Part shown: positions 10,154-17,305 of the stretch, piece after piece
Layout: each line of letters starts with the position of its first letter
Numbering within the stretch: position 1 is the first letter of the stretch
DNA from: Deltaproteobacteria bacterium GWA2_45_12
GTDB lineage: Bacteria; UBA10199
Direction of reading: 5' to 3'
Length of the DNA stretch: 35,447 nucleotides
Assembly (NCBI GenBank): GCA_001797365.1
Contig: MGPH01000008.1
Span: forward strand, 1-35,447
Made by a program: the position numbers and the translations under genes
Notes under the pieces: model-generated
What the model saw: only the letters and a program-made list of their open reading frames with translations
What the model was told of the DNA's origin: nothing
The model's database searches: none

Positions 10154-10228
10154 GTAAGGGCGATTCTTGTAATCGCCCTTGGACTGGGCGAACACCCTAT
10201 AAGGCGGGCAGACAAGGTTCACCTACGA
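10154..10228. repeat. Palindromic repeat pair (GTAAGGGCG type)
   Basis: AAGGGCGATT at 10156-10165 and AATCGCCCTT at 10171-10180 form perfect 10-bp inverted arms around a 5-base loop. A second, degenerate copy follows, from GGGCGAACACC to AGGTTCACCTAC (about 10187-10228). Both belong to the dispersed GTAGGGGCG family of this genome. Confidence 0.7.
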
Positions 10229-10243
10229 AATGGATCAGGCCCC

Positions 10244-10460
10244 TGTGGATAATTTTTTTGATTATTCTTTTATTTAACATGTAATTAAAAATGCTTATTC
10301 ACACAAACACTCACAACTGAAGTTCTTTCTGAGTTAAGGGCCTAAAACAGGGCTTCCGCCTGCGGCTTCTACGTGAACAAACTTATCCACACCTGTGGAT
10401 AACAATTTTTATTTGAAAATTTTTCTTATTTTTCAGTAAGATAAAAAAATCAAATTTTTA
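10244..10460. other. DnaA-box cluster with AT-rich DNA; possible replication origin
   Basis: Four exact matches to the DnaA box TTATNCACA occur in 160 bases: TGTGGATAA at 10244-10252 (reverse orientation), TTATTCACA at 10295-10303, TTATCCACA at 10383-10391 and TGTGGATAA at 10394-10402 (reverse). The last two form an inverted pair separated by two bases. AT-rich stretches lie between the first two boxes (10251-10298) and after the last (10401-10460), as an unwinding element would. There is no gene here. Against an origin: the large ribosomal-protein/dnaB operon to the right points toward this site, dnaA, dnaN and rpmH are not in the window, and gene strand does not switch cleanly. A DnaA-regulated promoter region is the main alternative. 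Confidence 0.45.
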
Positions 10461-10499
10461 GTGTATTGTCGTCTTAAAAACTTTGTGGTTTAAATAGCT

Positions 10500-11173
10500 T
10501 TGTCAGCAGGAAACTTTGAAATTAAATGTTCTTTTAAAATCTCATTATCGTTTAGCAAGCCCTCTAAAGTTTACTTTTGTGGACGCAAGTTAAAGGGAAG
10601 TTACAATCTTTAAATTTGCCCCAGGGTTTTTTGTAAAAAAAACTCTTGGCAAAGGGACCGGACCCAAGATTGGCCCTCTCTTGAACGCAAGAGCAACCCA
10701 TGAGAAAAAAGGCCCGAATGGAGGAAGAATTCGAAAGAAAACTTCTTATTCTCCCACCCGAAAAACTCTAAAGTTCCGCTTCATCAAGATTCGTCAAGAA
10801 GCTTGATTAGCAAGAACAAAAGAGAGGAAAGCCTGGAAGCAGGTTGTAAGGGTGAGAGGAGAAAACCATAGAGACCCAATGGAAATCTCACAAGAGGACG
10901 GGCAACAAAAAGACTTAGCACTCCATTAAGTCAAAAGCTGCCGATTCTTGCTTAAGGCACAACTCCTTGAAACTGGGGCGGTCGGGCTCATCTTAAAGGC
11001 GACTTTAAGTGACCCGAAGAAACCAACAGCACGAAGGAATGGGGGTTTGAAAAAATCACCGCCCTAAGCAAAAGTTTTAAAACTCTAAAGAGACATTCAT
11101 GCTTACTAAGCGATAACAGGACACAAAAGCCCGATTGCAAATGCAAATTTGTAACTCGGGCTTTTGTGCTTTT
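10500..11173 (+). ncRNA. Candidate large structured non-coding RNA (about 670 nt), family not recognised
   Basis: This stretch has no open reading frame of note on either strand but many strong helices. Examples: 10615-10653 (TTTGCC, AGGG and six T paired with A-tract, CTCT and GGCAAA); 10678-10693 (6 bp, loop AACG); 10720-10754; 10852-10857 with 10886-10891 (GTGAGA/TCTCAC) enclosing CCAT/ATGG; 10912-10932 (GACTTA/TAAGTC); 10983-11016, whose tip CTTAAAG-GCGA-CTTTAAG closes with a GNRA tetraloop; and a long-range pairing of 10948-10957 and 10978-10982 with 11063-11071 and 11058-11062. It ends in a strong intrinsic terminator. A weak promoter (TTGTCG at 10466, TTAAAT at 10490) would start it near 10500; the 5' end is a guess. 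I do not see RNase P, tmRNA, SRP or group II intron hallmarks. Confidence 0.6.
11122..11173 (+). terminator. Strong intrinsic terminator ending the candidate ncRNA
   Basis: CACAAAAGCCCGA at 11122-11134 pairs perfectly with TCGGGCTTTTGTG at 11156-11168. The loop itself continues the helix (CAAAT at 11138-11142 with ATTTG at 11147-11151, closed by a GCAA tetraloop). The stem is followed by CTTTT. There is no T-run on the other side, so it acts on plus-strand transcription. Confidence 0.85.
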
Positions 11174-11174
11174 A

Positions 11175-11196
11175 AGGACAATCCCAGAATTGTCCT
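11175..11196 (+). promoter_or_regulatory. Hairpin just upstream of the DUF374 start codon
   Basis: AGGACAAT at 11175-11182 and ATTGTCCT at 11189-11196 form a perfect 8-bp stem with a 6-base loop, ending 9 bases before the ATG at 11206, where a ribosome binding site would normally lie. No Shine-Dalgarno sequence is visible there. It may control translation or insulate the gene from the preceding RNA; this is inference. Confidence 0.4.
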
Positions 11197-11205
11197 ACCA
11201 AACAA

Positions 11206-11838
11206 ATGAAGTATCGCGTGGATACAATCCCCTATTGGCTCAAACCTTTTTTCTGGATTTATGGGTATGGGTTGGGATTTTTATGCTTCATCGGATTTTG
11301 TCTTCTGCACGGGACTTGCCGCTTTCAATTTAAAAACGTTCCTCCAAACAATAACAATTACATCTACTGCATTTGGCATGATGCTCTCATTCCCTATTGC
11401 ATCACTTTTTTAAGGCATCAACGGCATGTATGGATCAATCATCCTGCTTGGTACATGAAACCCATCCATGTATTACTTAAACTTCAGAGAATTCATAAAT
11501 TATGCCTGGGATCTACTGGAAATGATGGAAAAGAAGCCGCCGACGAGATCGTGGACTATTTAAAAAAGGGGTATTCCACGGTTATGGCAACCGATGGCCC
11601 CTATGGCCCGCCCAAAGTTTTAAAAAAAGGAGCCCTCCATATGGCCATCCAATCAGGGGTGCCCATTGTTCCCGTGCAATTTGTCACTTCCAAAACTTAT
11701 TTCTTCAAAAAAAGCTGGGATGGCAAACGCATCCCCCTGCCCTTTTCAACCATTCGAGTGATTTATGGACATCCCATTAATGTGACCAAAAAGAATTTTG
11801 ATGAATCGTATCAAAAAATTCAGAATGCATTATCTTAA
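11206..11838 (+). CDS. DUF374 lysophospholipid acyltransferase family protein
   Basis: A 210-residue protein of the DUF374 branch of the PlsC-like acyltransferase superfamily. A hydrophobic N-terminal helix (about 11-35) would hold it at the inner membrane. The family's version of the acyltransferase block is visible as IWHDALIP (about 57-64), followed by GSTGNDGKEA and ATDGPYGPPKVLKKGA, which is the usual second block, and GVPIVPVQF. Members are expected to transfer acyl chains to a lipid acceptor, in some bacteria in lipid A or related glycolipid assembly; the acceptor here is not known. The gene stands alone between the candidate ncRNA and a repeat-rich terminator. The start has no Shine-Dalgarno sequence but lies before all conserved blocks. 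Confidence 0.85.
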   Translation: MKYRVDTIPYWLKPFFWIYGYGLGFLCFIGFCLLHGTCRFQFKNVPPNNNNYIYCIWHDALIPYCITFLRHQRHVWINHPAWYMKPIHVLLKLQRIHKLCLGSTGNDGKEAADEIVDYLKKGYSTVMATDGPYGPPKVLKKGALHMAIQSGVPIVPVQFVTSKTYFFKKSWDGKRIPLPFSTIRVIYGHPINVTKKNFDESYQKIQNALS

Positions 11839-11872
11839 AAATAGATCAAAAGAAAAAATAATATGGGATCGG

Positions 11873-11993
11873 AAACGGGCCCAAATCCCCCTTCCCCCCC
11901 TTTTTTAAAGGGGACTATACGGAGAAAAAAATGATCCTTAGCCTTATTTCCCCCTTTAAAAAAGGGGGATTAAGGGGGATTTGGGCCCGTTTT
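11873..11993. repeat. Long inverted repeat of C-run/A-run type, likely bidirectional terminator
   Basis: Two arms of roughly 40 bases (about 11873-11914 and 11950-11993) are near-perfect inverted copies, each reading ACGGGCCCAAATCCCCCTT then a C-run and TTTTTTAAAGGGG. It sits between the convergent ends of the DUF374 gene and queG and would terminate both. The right arm is also the coding end of queG, giving its last six residues (TGPNPP) and its TAA stop. Confidence 0.8.
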
Positions 11994-12923
11994 TCTCCCC
12001 GCTTCCGTATTCTTATTGATTTGAATATTTCTTAAAAGCCCCTCCCACTTGGTTCTTTTGATGGGGCTGTTTTTAAAACGATGGGAAAATTCTTCTTGGC
12101 TCAAATTTTTAAGCGATGAAAGGGAGGGATGAAAATTTTCTGGACGAGGTTTAAAAGATTCCTCACGGGAAACGGGAATTTGTCTATTCCACGGACAAAC
12201 ATCCTGGCAGATATCACACCCGTAAATATGATGCCCCATTTTACTTTGCAATTTTGGGTCAATCTCTCCGCGATGTTCAATGGTCAGATAAGAAATGCAT
12301 TTGTTCGCGTCTAACTCATAGGCTTTCAAGGCATTCGTGGGGCAGGCATCCAGGCAACGCGTGCATTTGCCGCAATGATCGGCAGCAGGCTCATCATATT
12401 CCAGCTCAAGATCAGTGAGCATTTCTCCAAGAAAAAAGAAGGAACCGTTTTTTTGATTGATCAAAAGGGTGTTTTTACCCACCCAACCAAGCCCGGCGCT
12501 TTCGGCATAACTTCGCTCCAAAATGGGCCCCGTATCCACATATGATTTTAATTTTGCTTCAGGATGATGATTCAAAATGAAAGCTTCCAGATTTTTTAAT
12601 TTTGCCAACATCACGTCGTGATAATCATCCCCCCAGGCATAATTAGAGACCCACCCCTTGCCCGCTTCCACGTTCTCAATTGAAAGAGGCCAACCGTGAT
12701 AATAATTCAAGCCAACACAAATAAACGACTTGGCGCCAGGAAGTATTTTTTGGGGATCACTTCTTCTTTCAGCACCGCGCACAAGCCAATCCATTGTTCC
12801 ATAAAGCTTGTGGTCCATCCAATTTTTGAAAAATGAAAAATGGGGATGCGTTTCGGCTTGTGTAATCCCCACCAAATCAAATCCAATCTCATGGGCTTTT
12901 TGTTTGATAAGTTCAGACTTCAT
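11970..12923 (-). CDS. queG: Epoxyqueuosine reductase
   Basis: A 317-residue QueG, the cobalamin-dependent iron-sulfur enzyme that reduces epoxyqueuosine to queuosine in tRNA, the last step of the pathway. The N-terminal cobalamin-binding domain carries the expected VDTGPILERSYAE segment with the catalytic aspartate (D130) and GLGWVGKNTLLI. Two 4Fe-4S clusters are provided by CGKCTRCLDACP and GCDICQDVCPW. The conserved KRTKWEGLLRN end of the core is present, but the family's following LALGN-like tail and HEAT-like extension are missing. Instead the protein ends in a short unrelated tail whose last six residues and stop codon come from the repeat at 11950-11993. The start ATG overlaps the stop of the upstream reductase by 4 bases (ATGA), so the two are cotranslated. 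Confidence 0.93.
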   Translation of the reverse strand: MKSELIKQKAHEIGFDLVGITQAETHPHFSFFKNWMDHKLYGTMDWLVRGAERRSDPQKILPGAKSFICVGLNYYHGWPLSIENVEAGKGWVSNYAWGDDYHDVMLAKLKNLEAFILNHHPEAKLKSYVDTGPILERSYAESAGLGWVGKNTLLINQKNGSFFFLGEMLTDLELEYDEPAADHCGKCTRCLDACPTNALKAYELDANKCISYLTIEHRGEIDPKLQSKMGHHIYGCDICQDVCPWNRQIPVSREESFKPRPENFHPSLSSLKNLSQEEFSHRFKNSPIKRTKWEGLLRNIQINKNTEAGRKTGPNPP

Positions 12924-13870
12924 GGCGAAATCAGAAGTGCAAGTTTCCCATACCCATGTCCGGATTCTTGGATTTGGTGAGCCATTGCCACTTCCCGAAG
13001 AGGAAAAACATGGGACACAGTGATTTTCAGATTTCCTTTTTCAACCCATTTCCCAAGAAGGGCTAATTGTTCTGCATCGGGCCGGACAAAAACATAACCA
13101 ATTTGAATGGGTTTTCCTTTAAAAAAAGTTTCATCCAAGGCAAGAATGGAGGTGAGTCGGCCCCCTTTTTTAAGCACATCCACACTCCGTTTTTGCACAT
13201 CACCCCCTACCGTATCAAAAACGGCATCCAGCCCTTCTGCATTTTTTTCTAAAATCTGCTTCACAAAATCGTTGGCGCGATAATCAATCACTTCATCAGC
13301 TCCCAGCCCCTTCACATAATCAAAATTGGAAGCACTCGATGTCGTCAGCACATACGCCCCAAAAAGTTTGGCCATCTGGATTGCATACCCTCCAACGCCC
13401 CCAGCACCTGCATGAATGAGAATTTTTTCGCCACTTTTAATTTTTAGACTTTCAAACAACACTTGGTAGGCCGTAAGTCCTGCCAAAGGCAGCACAGCCG
13501 CTTCCTGAAAACTTGATTTCTTGGGTTTGAAGGCAAGATGCTCTGATGTGACCACAATATATTCAGCATAGGTTCCATCATGAATAACTTCCTTGCGCGT
13601 ATAGGCCATCACTTCATCACCCGGCTTAAAACCCTTCACTTCGGATCCTACAGCCTCAACAACTCCTGAAGCATCCCAACCAAGGGTGATGGGGAACACA
13701 TTGGGCAAACGGTCTTTTAAAAAACCTTTTCTAATTTTTAGATCAACGGGATTCACACCGGCCGCTTTGACTTGAAGAAGAATTTCATTTTTTTTGAAGG
13801 AAGGAATAGGGATTTCTTCTAATTTTAAAACCTCAGTTCCACCATATTGATGAATCAGAATGGATTTCAT
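12920..13870 (-). CDS. NADPH:quinone reductase-like MDR family oxidoreductase
   Basis: A 316-residue medium-chain dehydrogenase/reductase without zinc ligands, resembling quinone oxidoreductases (QOR/zeta-crystallin-like). The N-terminal GroES-like part has VKAAGVNPVDLKIR and LGWDASGVVEAVG; the Rossmann loop is HAGAGGVGGYAIQMAK. Such enzymes reduce quinones or enones with NADPH; the substrate is unknown. I place the start at the ATG at 13870, behind GGAAGAGG, because a longer open frame upstream runs only through the palindromic repeat at 13881-13942 and would add about 21 meaningless residues. It overlaps queG by 4 bases and follows rdgB after the repeat block. Confidence 0.88.
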   Translation of the reverse strand: MKSILIHQYGGTEVLKLEEIPIPSFKKNEILLQVKAAGVNPVDLKIRKGFLKDRLPNVFPITLGWDASGVVEAVGSEVKGFKPGDEVMAYTRKEVIHDGTYAEYIVVTSEHLAFKPKKSSFQEAAVLPLAGLTAYQVLFESLKIKSGEKILIHAGAGGVGGYAIQMAKLFGAYVLTTSSASNFDYVKGLGADEVIDYRANDFVKQILEKNAEGLDAVFDTVGGDVQKRSVDVLKKGGRLTSILALDETFFKGKPIQIGYVFVRPDAEQLALLGKWVEKGNLKITVSHVFPLREVAMAHQIQESGHGYGKLALLISP

Positions 13871-13880
13871 GCCTCTTCCC

Positions 13881-13942
13881 GTAGGGGTAGGGGCGCAATT
13901 CATTGCGCCCAAACTGCGGGCGTGATAAATCACGCCCCTACA
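13881..13942. repeat. Two adjacent GTAGGGGCG palindromic repeats
   Basis: GTAGGGGTAGGGGCGCAATT followed by CATTGCGCCC (13881-13910) and GCGGGCGTGATAAATCACGCCCCTAC-type copy (13917-13942, arms GGGCGTGAT/ATCACGCCC) lie tail to head. The second copy supplies the last three codons and the TGA stop of rdgB. Confidence 0.85.
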
Positions 13943-14514
13943 TATTTTTTCAACCGCATCAATGCCTTCCCCCGATGGGAAATCCTGTTCTTTTCATCCA
14001 AAGGCAATTGGGCCATCGTCATCCCATAATCAGGAAGAAAAAAATAAGGATCATAACCAAAACCGCCTTCTCCCTTGGCCACAAAACTAATAAGACCCTC
14101 GCAGGTTTCTTCGACTAAAGTCTCTTTTCCTTGGGGGTCGATCAATGCCAAGACGCACACATAACGGGCCAGTCGCGAAGGGTCATGGACTTGCTTCATT
14201 TCTTGAATCAATTTCTGATTATTTTCGTCATCGGTGGCATGGGGACCTGCAAAATAAGCCGAGCCAACCCCTGGCGACCCGTTTAAATCATTGCATTCCA
14301 ATCCGCTATCATCGGCAAGCACATATCCTCCAACAATTTTATGAACGGTGCGGGCTTTAATCAGAGCATTTTCTTGAAAAGTGGAACCTGTCTCGGAAAT
14401 GGAACCTATTTGCTTAAAGTCGATCGTACTTTTAATTTCAAAAGGCAGATCCTTAAGAAGTTCTTTAATCTCTCTTATTTTCCCGGCATTGCGGGTGGCG
14501 AGGGTGAGGATCAT
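13930..14514 (-). CDS. rdgB: XTP/dITP diphosphohydrolase (RdgB/HAM1)
   Basis: A 194-residue member of the Ham1/RdgB family, which hydrolyses non-canonical purine nucleoside triphosphates (ITP, dITP, XTP) to monophosphates and keeps them out of DNA and RNA. Family signs: [16 protein letters not shown] at the N-terminus, the [23 protein letters not shown] block with metal-binding acidic residues, [12 protein letters not shown] and the C-terminal [11 protein letters not shown] motif. Length is normal. The last residues VGA and the TGA stop are read from a palindromic repeat. The start ATG overlaps the stop of rph by 4 bases, a classic rph-rdgB pair. Confidence 0.95.
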   Translation of the reverse strand: MILTLATRNAGKIREIKELLKDLPFEIKSTIDFKQIGSISETGSTFQENALIKARTVHKIVGGYVLADDSGLECNDLNGSPGVGSAYFAGPHATDDENNQKLIQEMKQVHDPSRLARYVCVLALIDPQGKETLVEETCEGLISFVAKGEGGFGYDPYFFLPDYGMTMAQLPLDEKNRISHRGKALMRLKKYVGA

Positions 14515-15239
14515 GGTTTTTTCAATATTTTTTTCTGTTCAATAATGATCTGCCTGATTCCCTTCATGGCCAAATTCTTCATGATTTGCAAATTGGTAAA
14601 TGAAAAGGGGTTGTGTTCGGCAGTTCCCTGCACTTCGACAAACAAGCCGGCATCGGTGACCACAAAATTCATATCCACTTCAGCCGCGGAATCTTCTTCA
14701 TAATTCAAATCAAGGCACGAAACCCCGCTCACAATACCCGTACTTACCGCTGCCACCATTCCCGTAAGAGGTGAGGATGGGATCGCGCCCTGTTTTACCA
14801 ATTTGGTACAGGCCATGGCCAGAGCCACATAGCCTCCGGTAATCGAAGCGCAACGCGTGCCACCGTCTGCCTGCAACACATCACAATCGACTGTAATTTG
14901 TCTTTCCCCCAAAAGGCTCATGTCGCATACGGAACGCAAAGCCCTTCCCACCAGCCGTGATATTTCCTGTGTACGTCCCTGCACTTTGCCCTTTACCGAC
15001 TCGCGTGAAGAACGTGTATGGGTGGCCCGTGGCAACATGGCATATTCGGCTGTGACCCATCCTTTTCCACTTCCCTTCACATGGCGAGGCACATCTTCTT
15101 CCACACTGGCATTGCACAAAACAACCGTATGGCCCTGTTTGATCAAAACAGATCCTTCGGCATACCGCGTATAATGGGGAACCATTTTAATAGGGCGTAG
15201 TTGGTTGGGGTTGCGTTTATCGGAACGAATGTATTTCAT
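14511..15239 (-). CDS. rph: Ribonuclease PH
   Basis: A 242-residue phosphorolytic 3'-5' exoribonuclease that trims tRNA 3' ends. The hallmark segments are present: [13 protein letters not shown] at the N-terminus, [59 protein letters not shown] with the phosphate- and metal-binding residues, and [16 protein letters not shown]. Length is typical. It is translationally coupled to rdgB downstream (4-base overlap). A palindromic repeat lies between it and the upstream dnaB. Confidence 0.96.
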   Translation of the reverse strand: MKYIRSDKRNPNQLRPIKMVPHYTRYAEGSVLIKQGHTVVLCNASVEEDVPRHVKGSGKGWVTAEYAMLPRATHTRSSRESVKGKVQGRTQEISRLVGRALRSVCDMSLLGERQITVDCDVLQADGGTRCASITGGYVALAMACTKLVKQGAIPSSPLTGMVAAVSTGIVSGVSCLDLNYEEDSAAEVDMNFVVTDAGLFVEVQGTAEHNPFSFTNLQIMKNLAMKGIRQIIIEQKKILKKP

Positions 15240-15270
15240 AAAAAAAACACTTCTTGTACTTTCCTAAACT

Positions 15271-15332
15271 CTGGTCCCCGAGCGGAATCGAGGGGTCGAA
15301 GGGAGGCCACCTCGACTCCGCTCGGTGACCAG
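15271..15332. repeat. Long imperfect palindrome between dnaB and rph
   Basis: CTGGTCCCCGAGCGGAATCG at 15271-15290 pairs with CGACTCCGCTCGGTGACCAG at 15313-15332 with few mismatches. It begins 4 bases after the dnaB stop in the transcription direction. A different sequence class from the GTAGGGGCG family. It could terminate or process the dnaB transcript, though no T-run follows. Confidence 0.75.
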
Positions 15333-15336
15333 CCAA

Positions 15337-16707
15337 TCAAAATGCGGCCTCATCGGCAGGAGGGACATAGGACCCTTGGGGTTCAAAGGCCAGGTTTTCA
15401 AATTTGGTATAGCTATTGAGGAAAGCGGCACGACATACCCCCGTAGGGCCGTTACGCTGTTTGCCAATAATGATTTCAGCAATCCCCTTGTCGGCCGTAT
15501 TGGGATCATAAACCTCATCACGATAAATAAAGGCGATGACATCGGCATCTTGCTCAATAGCTCCTGATTCACGGAGATCAGAAAGCTGCGGGCGACGGTT
15601 GGTGCGTGACTCAACGGCGCGGTTTAATTGTGAAAGGGCAATGACAGGCACTCTTAACTCTTTGGCCAGCGCTTTCAGTCCGCGTGAAATTTCGGATATT
15701 TCCTGTTCGCGACTTCCCGAAAAGTAACTTCCGCGAACCAGCTGAAGATAATCAACAATAACCAGATTGAGTCCTCTTTCTTTTTTAAGACGGCGAGCCT
15801 TGGCACGCATTTCAAGCACTGTAGGGGAAGCCTGGTCATCAATATACAAATTGGCTTCCGACAAATGCCCGGCCGCCTTGGTCAGCATGGGCCAGTCGCG
15901 TTCTTCCAACTGGCCGCAACGCAGACGCGATGAATCAATTCGAGCCTGGGAACACAGCATGCGCGTCACCAATTGTTCCTTACCCATTTCCAAAGAAAAA
16001 AGAGCCACAACCCCTTTTTCGTGGATAGCCACGTTTTCAGCCATATTCAAGGCAAGCGAAGTTTTCCCCATCGAGGGCCGGGCGGCAATAATGATAAGGT
16101 CTCCCGGTTGCAAACCGCTGGTCATATTGTCAAATTCATTCAACCCCGTGGCCAAGCCGGTAATGGATTTCTGATTTTCAAACAAGAATTCGATGCGTTT
16201 GAAACTGTCTTTAACAATGTCTTTGACATGCGAAAAAGCATTACGCATGTGGTTTTGGGAAATTTCAAAAATCAGTTTTTCAGCATTATCCAAAACCTTG
16301 TCAGGCTCGTCAGAATTTTCGTAACCGGATGTGGCAATTTGTGAGGCGGCTTCAATGAGTTTTCTTAAAAGGGCTTTTTCACGAACAATGCGGGCATACG
16401 AAACAATATTGGCTGAAGAAGGAATATTATCGGCCATTGAGGCAAGGTAGGAAGCCCCCCCTGCCAGTTCCAAAGCTCCTTCGGCCTGTAAAAGATTGCT
16501 TACGGTAAGAATGTCCGTGGGTTCGTTTTTTTCAGACAAGGCCATCATCGCTTCATAGATACGGCGATGGGCTTCACGATAAAAATCGGTGGGAGTCACA
16601 ACATCCATCACACGATTGATGGAATCGTTGTCGATTAAAATGGCCCCCAGCAAGGCTGACTCAGCCTCGAGATTTTGAGGCGGAAGTTTGGGGGCTTTTT
16701 CGTTCAA
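15337..16707 (-). CDS. dnaB: Replicative DNA helicase
   Basis: A 456-residue DnaB, the hexameric 5'-3' helicase of the replisome. The N-terminal domain begins LPPQNLEAESALLGAIL. The RecA-like domain has the Walker A loop AARPSMGKTSLALN, Walker B region LVIVDYLQLVRG, SQLNRAVESR with the arginine finger region and QLSDLRESGAIEQDADVIAFIYRD. No intein interrupts it. The start codon appears to be TTG at 16707, behind AAAGGAG, and overlaps the TGA of rplI by 4 bases, so its translation is probably coupled to L9. Confidence 0.96.
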   Translation of the reverse strand: MNEKAPKLPPQNLEAESALLGAILIDNDSINRVMDVVTPTDFYREAHRRIYEAMMALSEKNEPTDILTVSNLLQAEGALELAGGASYLASMADNIPSSANIVSYARIVREKALLRKLIEAASQIATSGYENSDEPDKVLDNAEKLIFEISQNHMRNAFSHVKDIVKDSFKRIEFLFENQKSITGLATGLNEFDNMTSGLQPGDLIIIAARPSMGKTSLALNMAENVAIHEKGVVALFSLEMGKEQLVTRMLCSQARIDSSRLRCGQLEERDWPMLTKAAGHLSEANLYIDDQASPTVLEMRAKARRLKKERGLNLVIVDYLQLVRGSYFSGSREQEISEISRGLKALAKELRVPVIALSQLNRAVESRTNRRPQLSDLRESGAIEQDADVIAFIYRDEVYDPNTADKGIAEIIIGKQRNGPTGVCRAAFLNSYTKFENLAFEPQGSYVPPADEAAF

Positions 16708-17171
16708 TGTTTCTCCTTTGTTTCTTCCTCTTTTTTGACCACTTCTACTTTTACATTGGCAACAACCTCAGGATGCAATTTCACATTCACGATATGAACT
16801 CCCAAAGTTTTAATGGGGGCCTCCAAGGCCATCAACCGGCGATCAACCACAAAACCCTTTTCTTTGAGATGAGCCACTATTTCCTGAGTATTGATGGATC
16901 CAAAAAGTTTATCACCACTACCTGCATTGTGGACAATAGAAATTTGATCTGCCTCTAACTTTTCCTTGAACTTTAAAGCCAATTCCTTTTCCTTGCCCTT
17001 TTTTACCTCGATGACGCGTTTTTGATGTTCAAGCTCACGAATACTTCCCGGGTTGGCCAAGAAAGCAATGGAACGAGGGGCCAGATAATTTCGATAATAT
17101 CCGGGTTTCACATTAATAATGTCACCAACAAAACCCAGACCATTGATGGTTTCTCTTAAAACGACTTGCAT
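16704..17171 (-). CDS. rplI: 50S ribosomal protein L9
   Basis: A 155-residue L9, slightly longer than the usual ~148. The N-terminal rRNA-binding domain is clear (MQVVLRETINGLGFVGDIINVKPGYYRNYLAPR), followed by the long charged connecting helix (about 45-75) and the C-terminal domain (LFGSINTQEIVAHLKEKGFVVDRR). The tail is Lys/Glu-rich. A good AGGAG site precedes the ATG. It ends in a 4-base overlap with dnaB. Confidence 0.96.
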   Translation of the reverse strand: MQVVLRETINGLGFVGDIINVKPGYYRNYLAPRSIAFLANPGSIRELEHQKRVIEVKKGKEKELALKFKEKLEADQISIVHNAGSGDKLFGSINTQEIVAHLKEKGFVVDRRLMALEAPIKTLGVHIVNVKLHPEVVANVKVEVVKKEEETKEKH

Positions 17172-17219
17172 AATAACTCCTTTTTAAAATCAAGCACTTA
17201 AACAAAAGTTGAGAGGGGG

Positions 17220-17239
17220 CCTTTTGTCCCCGCAAAAGG
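17220..17239. promoter_or_regulatory. Hairpin between the DUF2232 gene and rplI
   Basis: CCTTTTG at 17220-17226 and CAAAAGG at 17233-17239 form a perfect 7-bp stem around TCCCCG. It lies in the 134-base gap upstream of rplI and could be a leader or processing element. No clear T-run follows on the minus strand. Confidence 0.35.
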
Positions 17240-17305
17240 GTGTTCTTTTACCAAAAATAACCAACAATGCAACCATTAAAAAGTACCCATCATTTTGAAT
17301 TAATT

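Noticed and set aside
10820-10900. Resemblance to bacterial RNase P RNA (AGAGGAAAGCC, AAGGGTGAGAGG)
   Set aside because: The two segments are about 20 bases apart instead of more than 100, the exact GAGGAAAGTC block is altered and no ACAGAA partner closes the P4 helix near the 3' end.
10982-11017. GNRA-capped hairpin as a group II intron domain V
   Set aside because: Its length is close, but the bulges are on the 5' side, the catalytic AGC triad is absent and no intron boundaries or reverse transcriptase are nearby.
10500-11173. tmRNA
   Set aside because: No tRNA-like ends, no GTTCGAATC T-loop and no tag reading frame are seen.
13871-13933. Longer N-terminus for the quinone reductase-like gene
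   Set aside because: The extra residues are encoded entirely by palindromic repeat sequence, while the ATG at 13870 has a purine-rich site and matches the family start.
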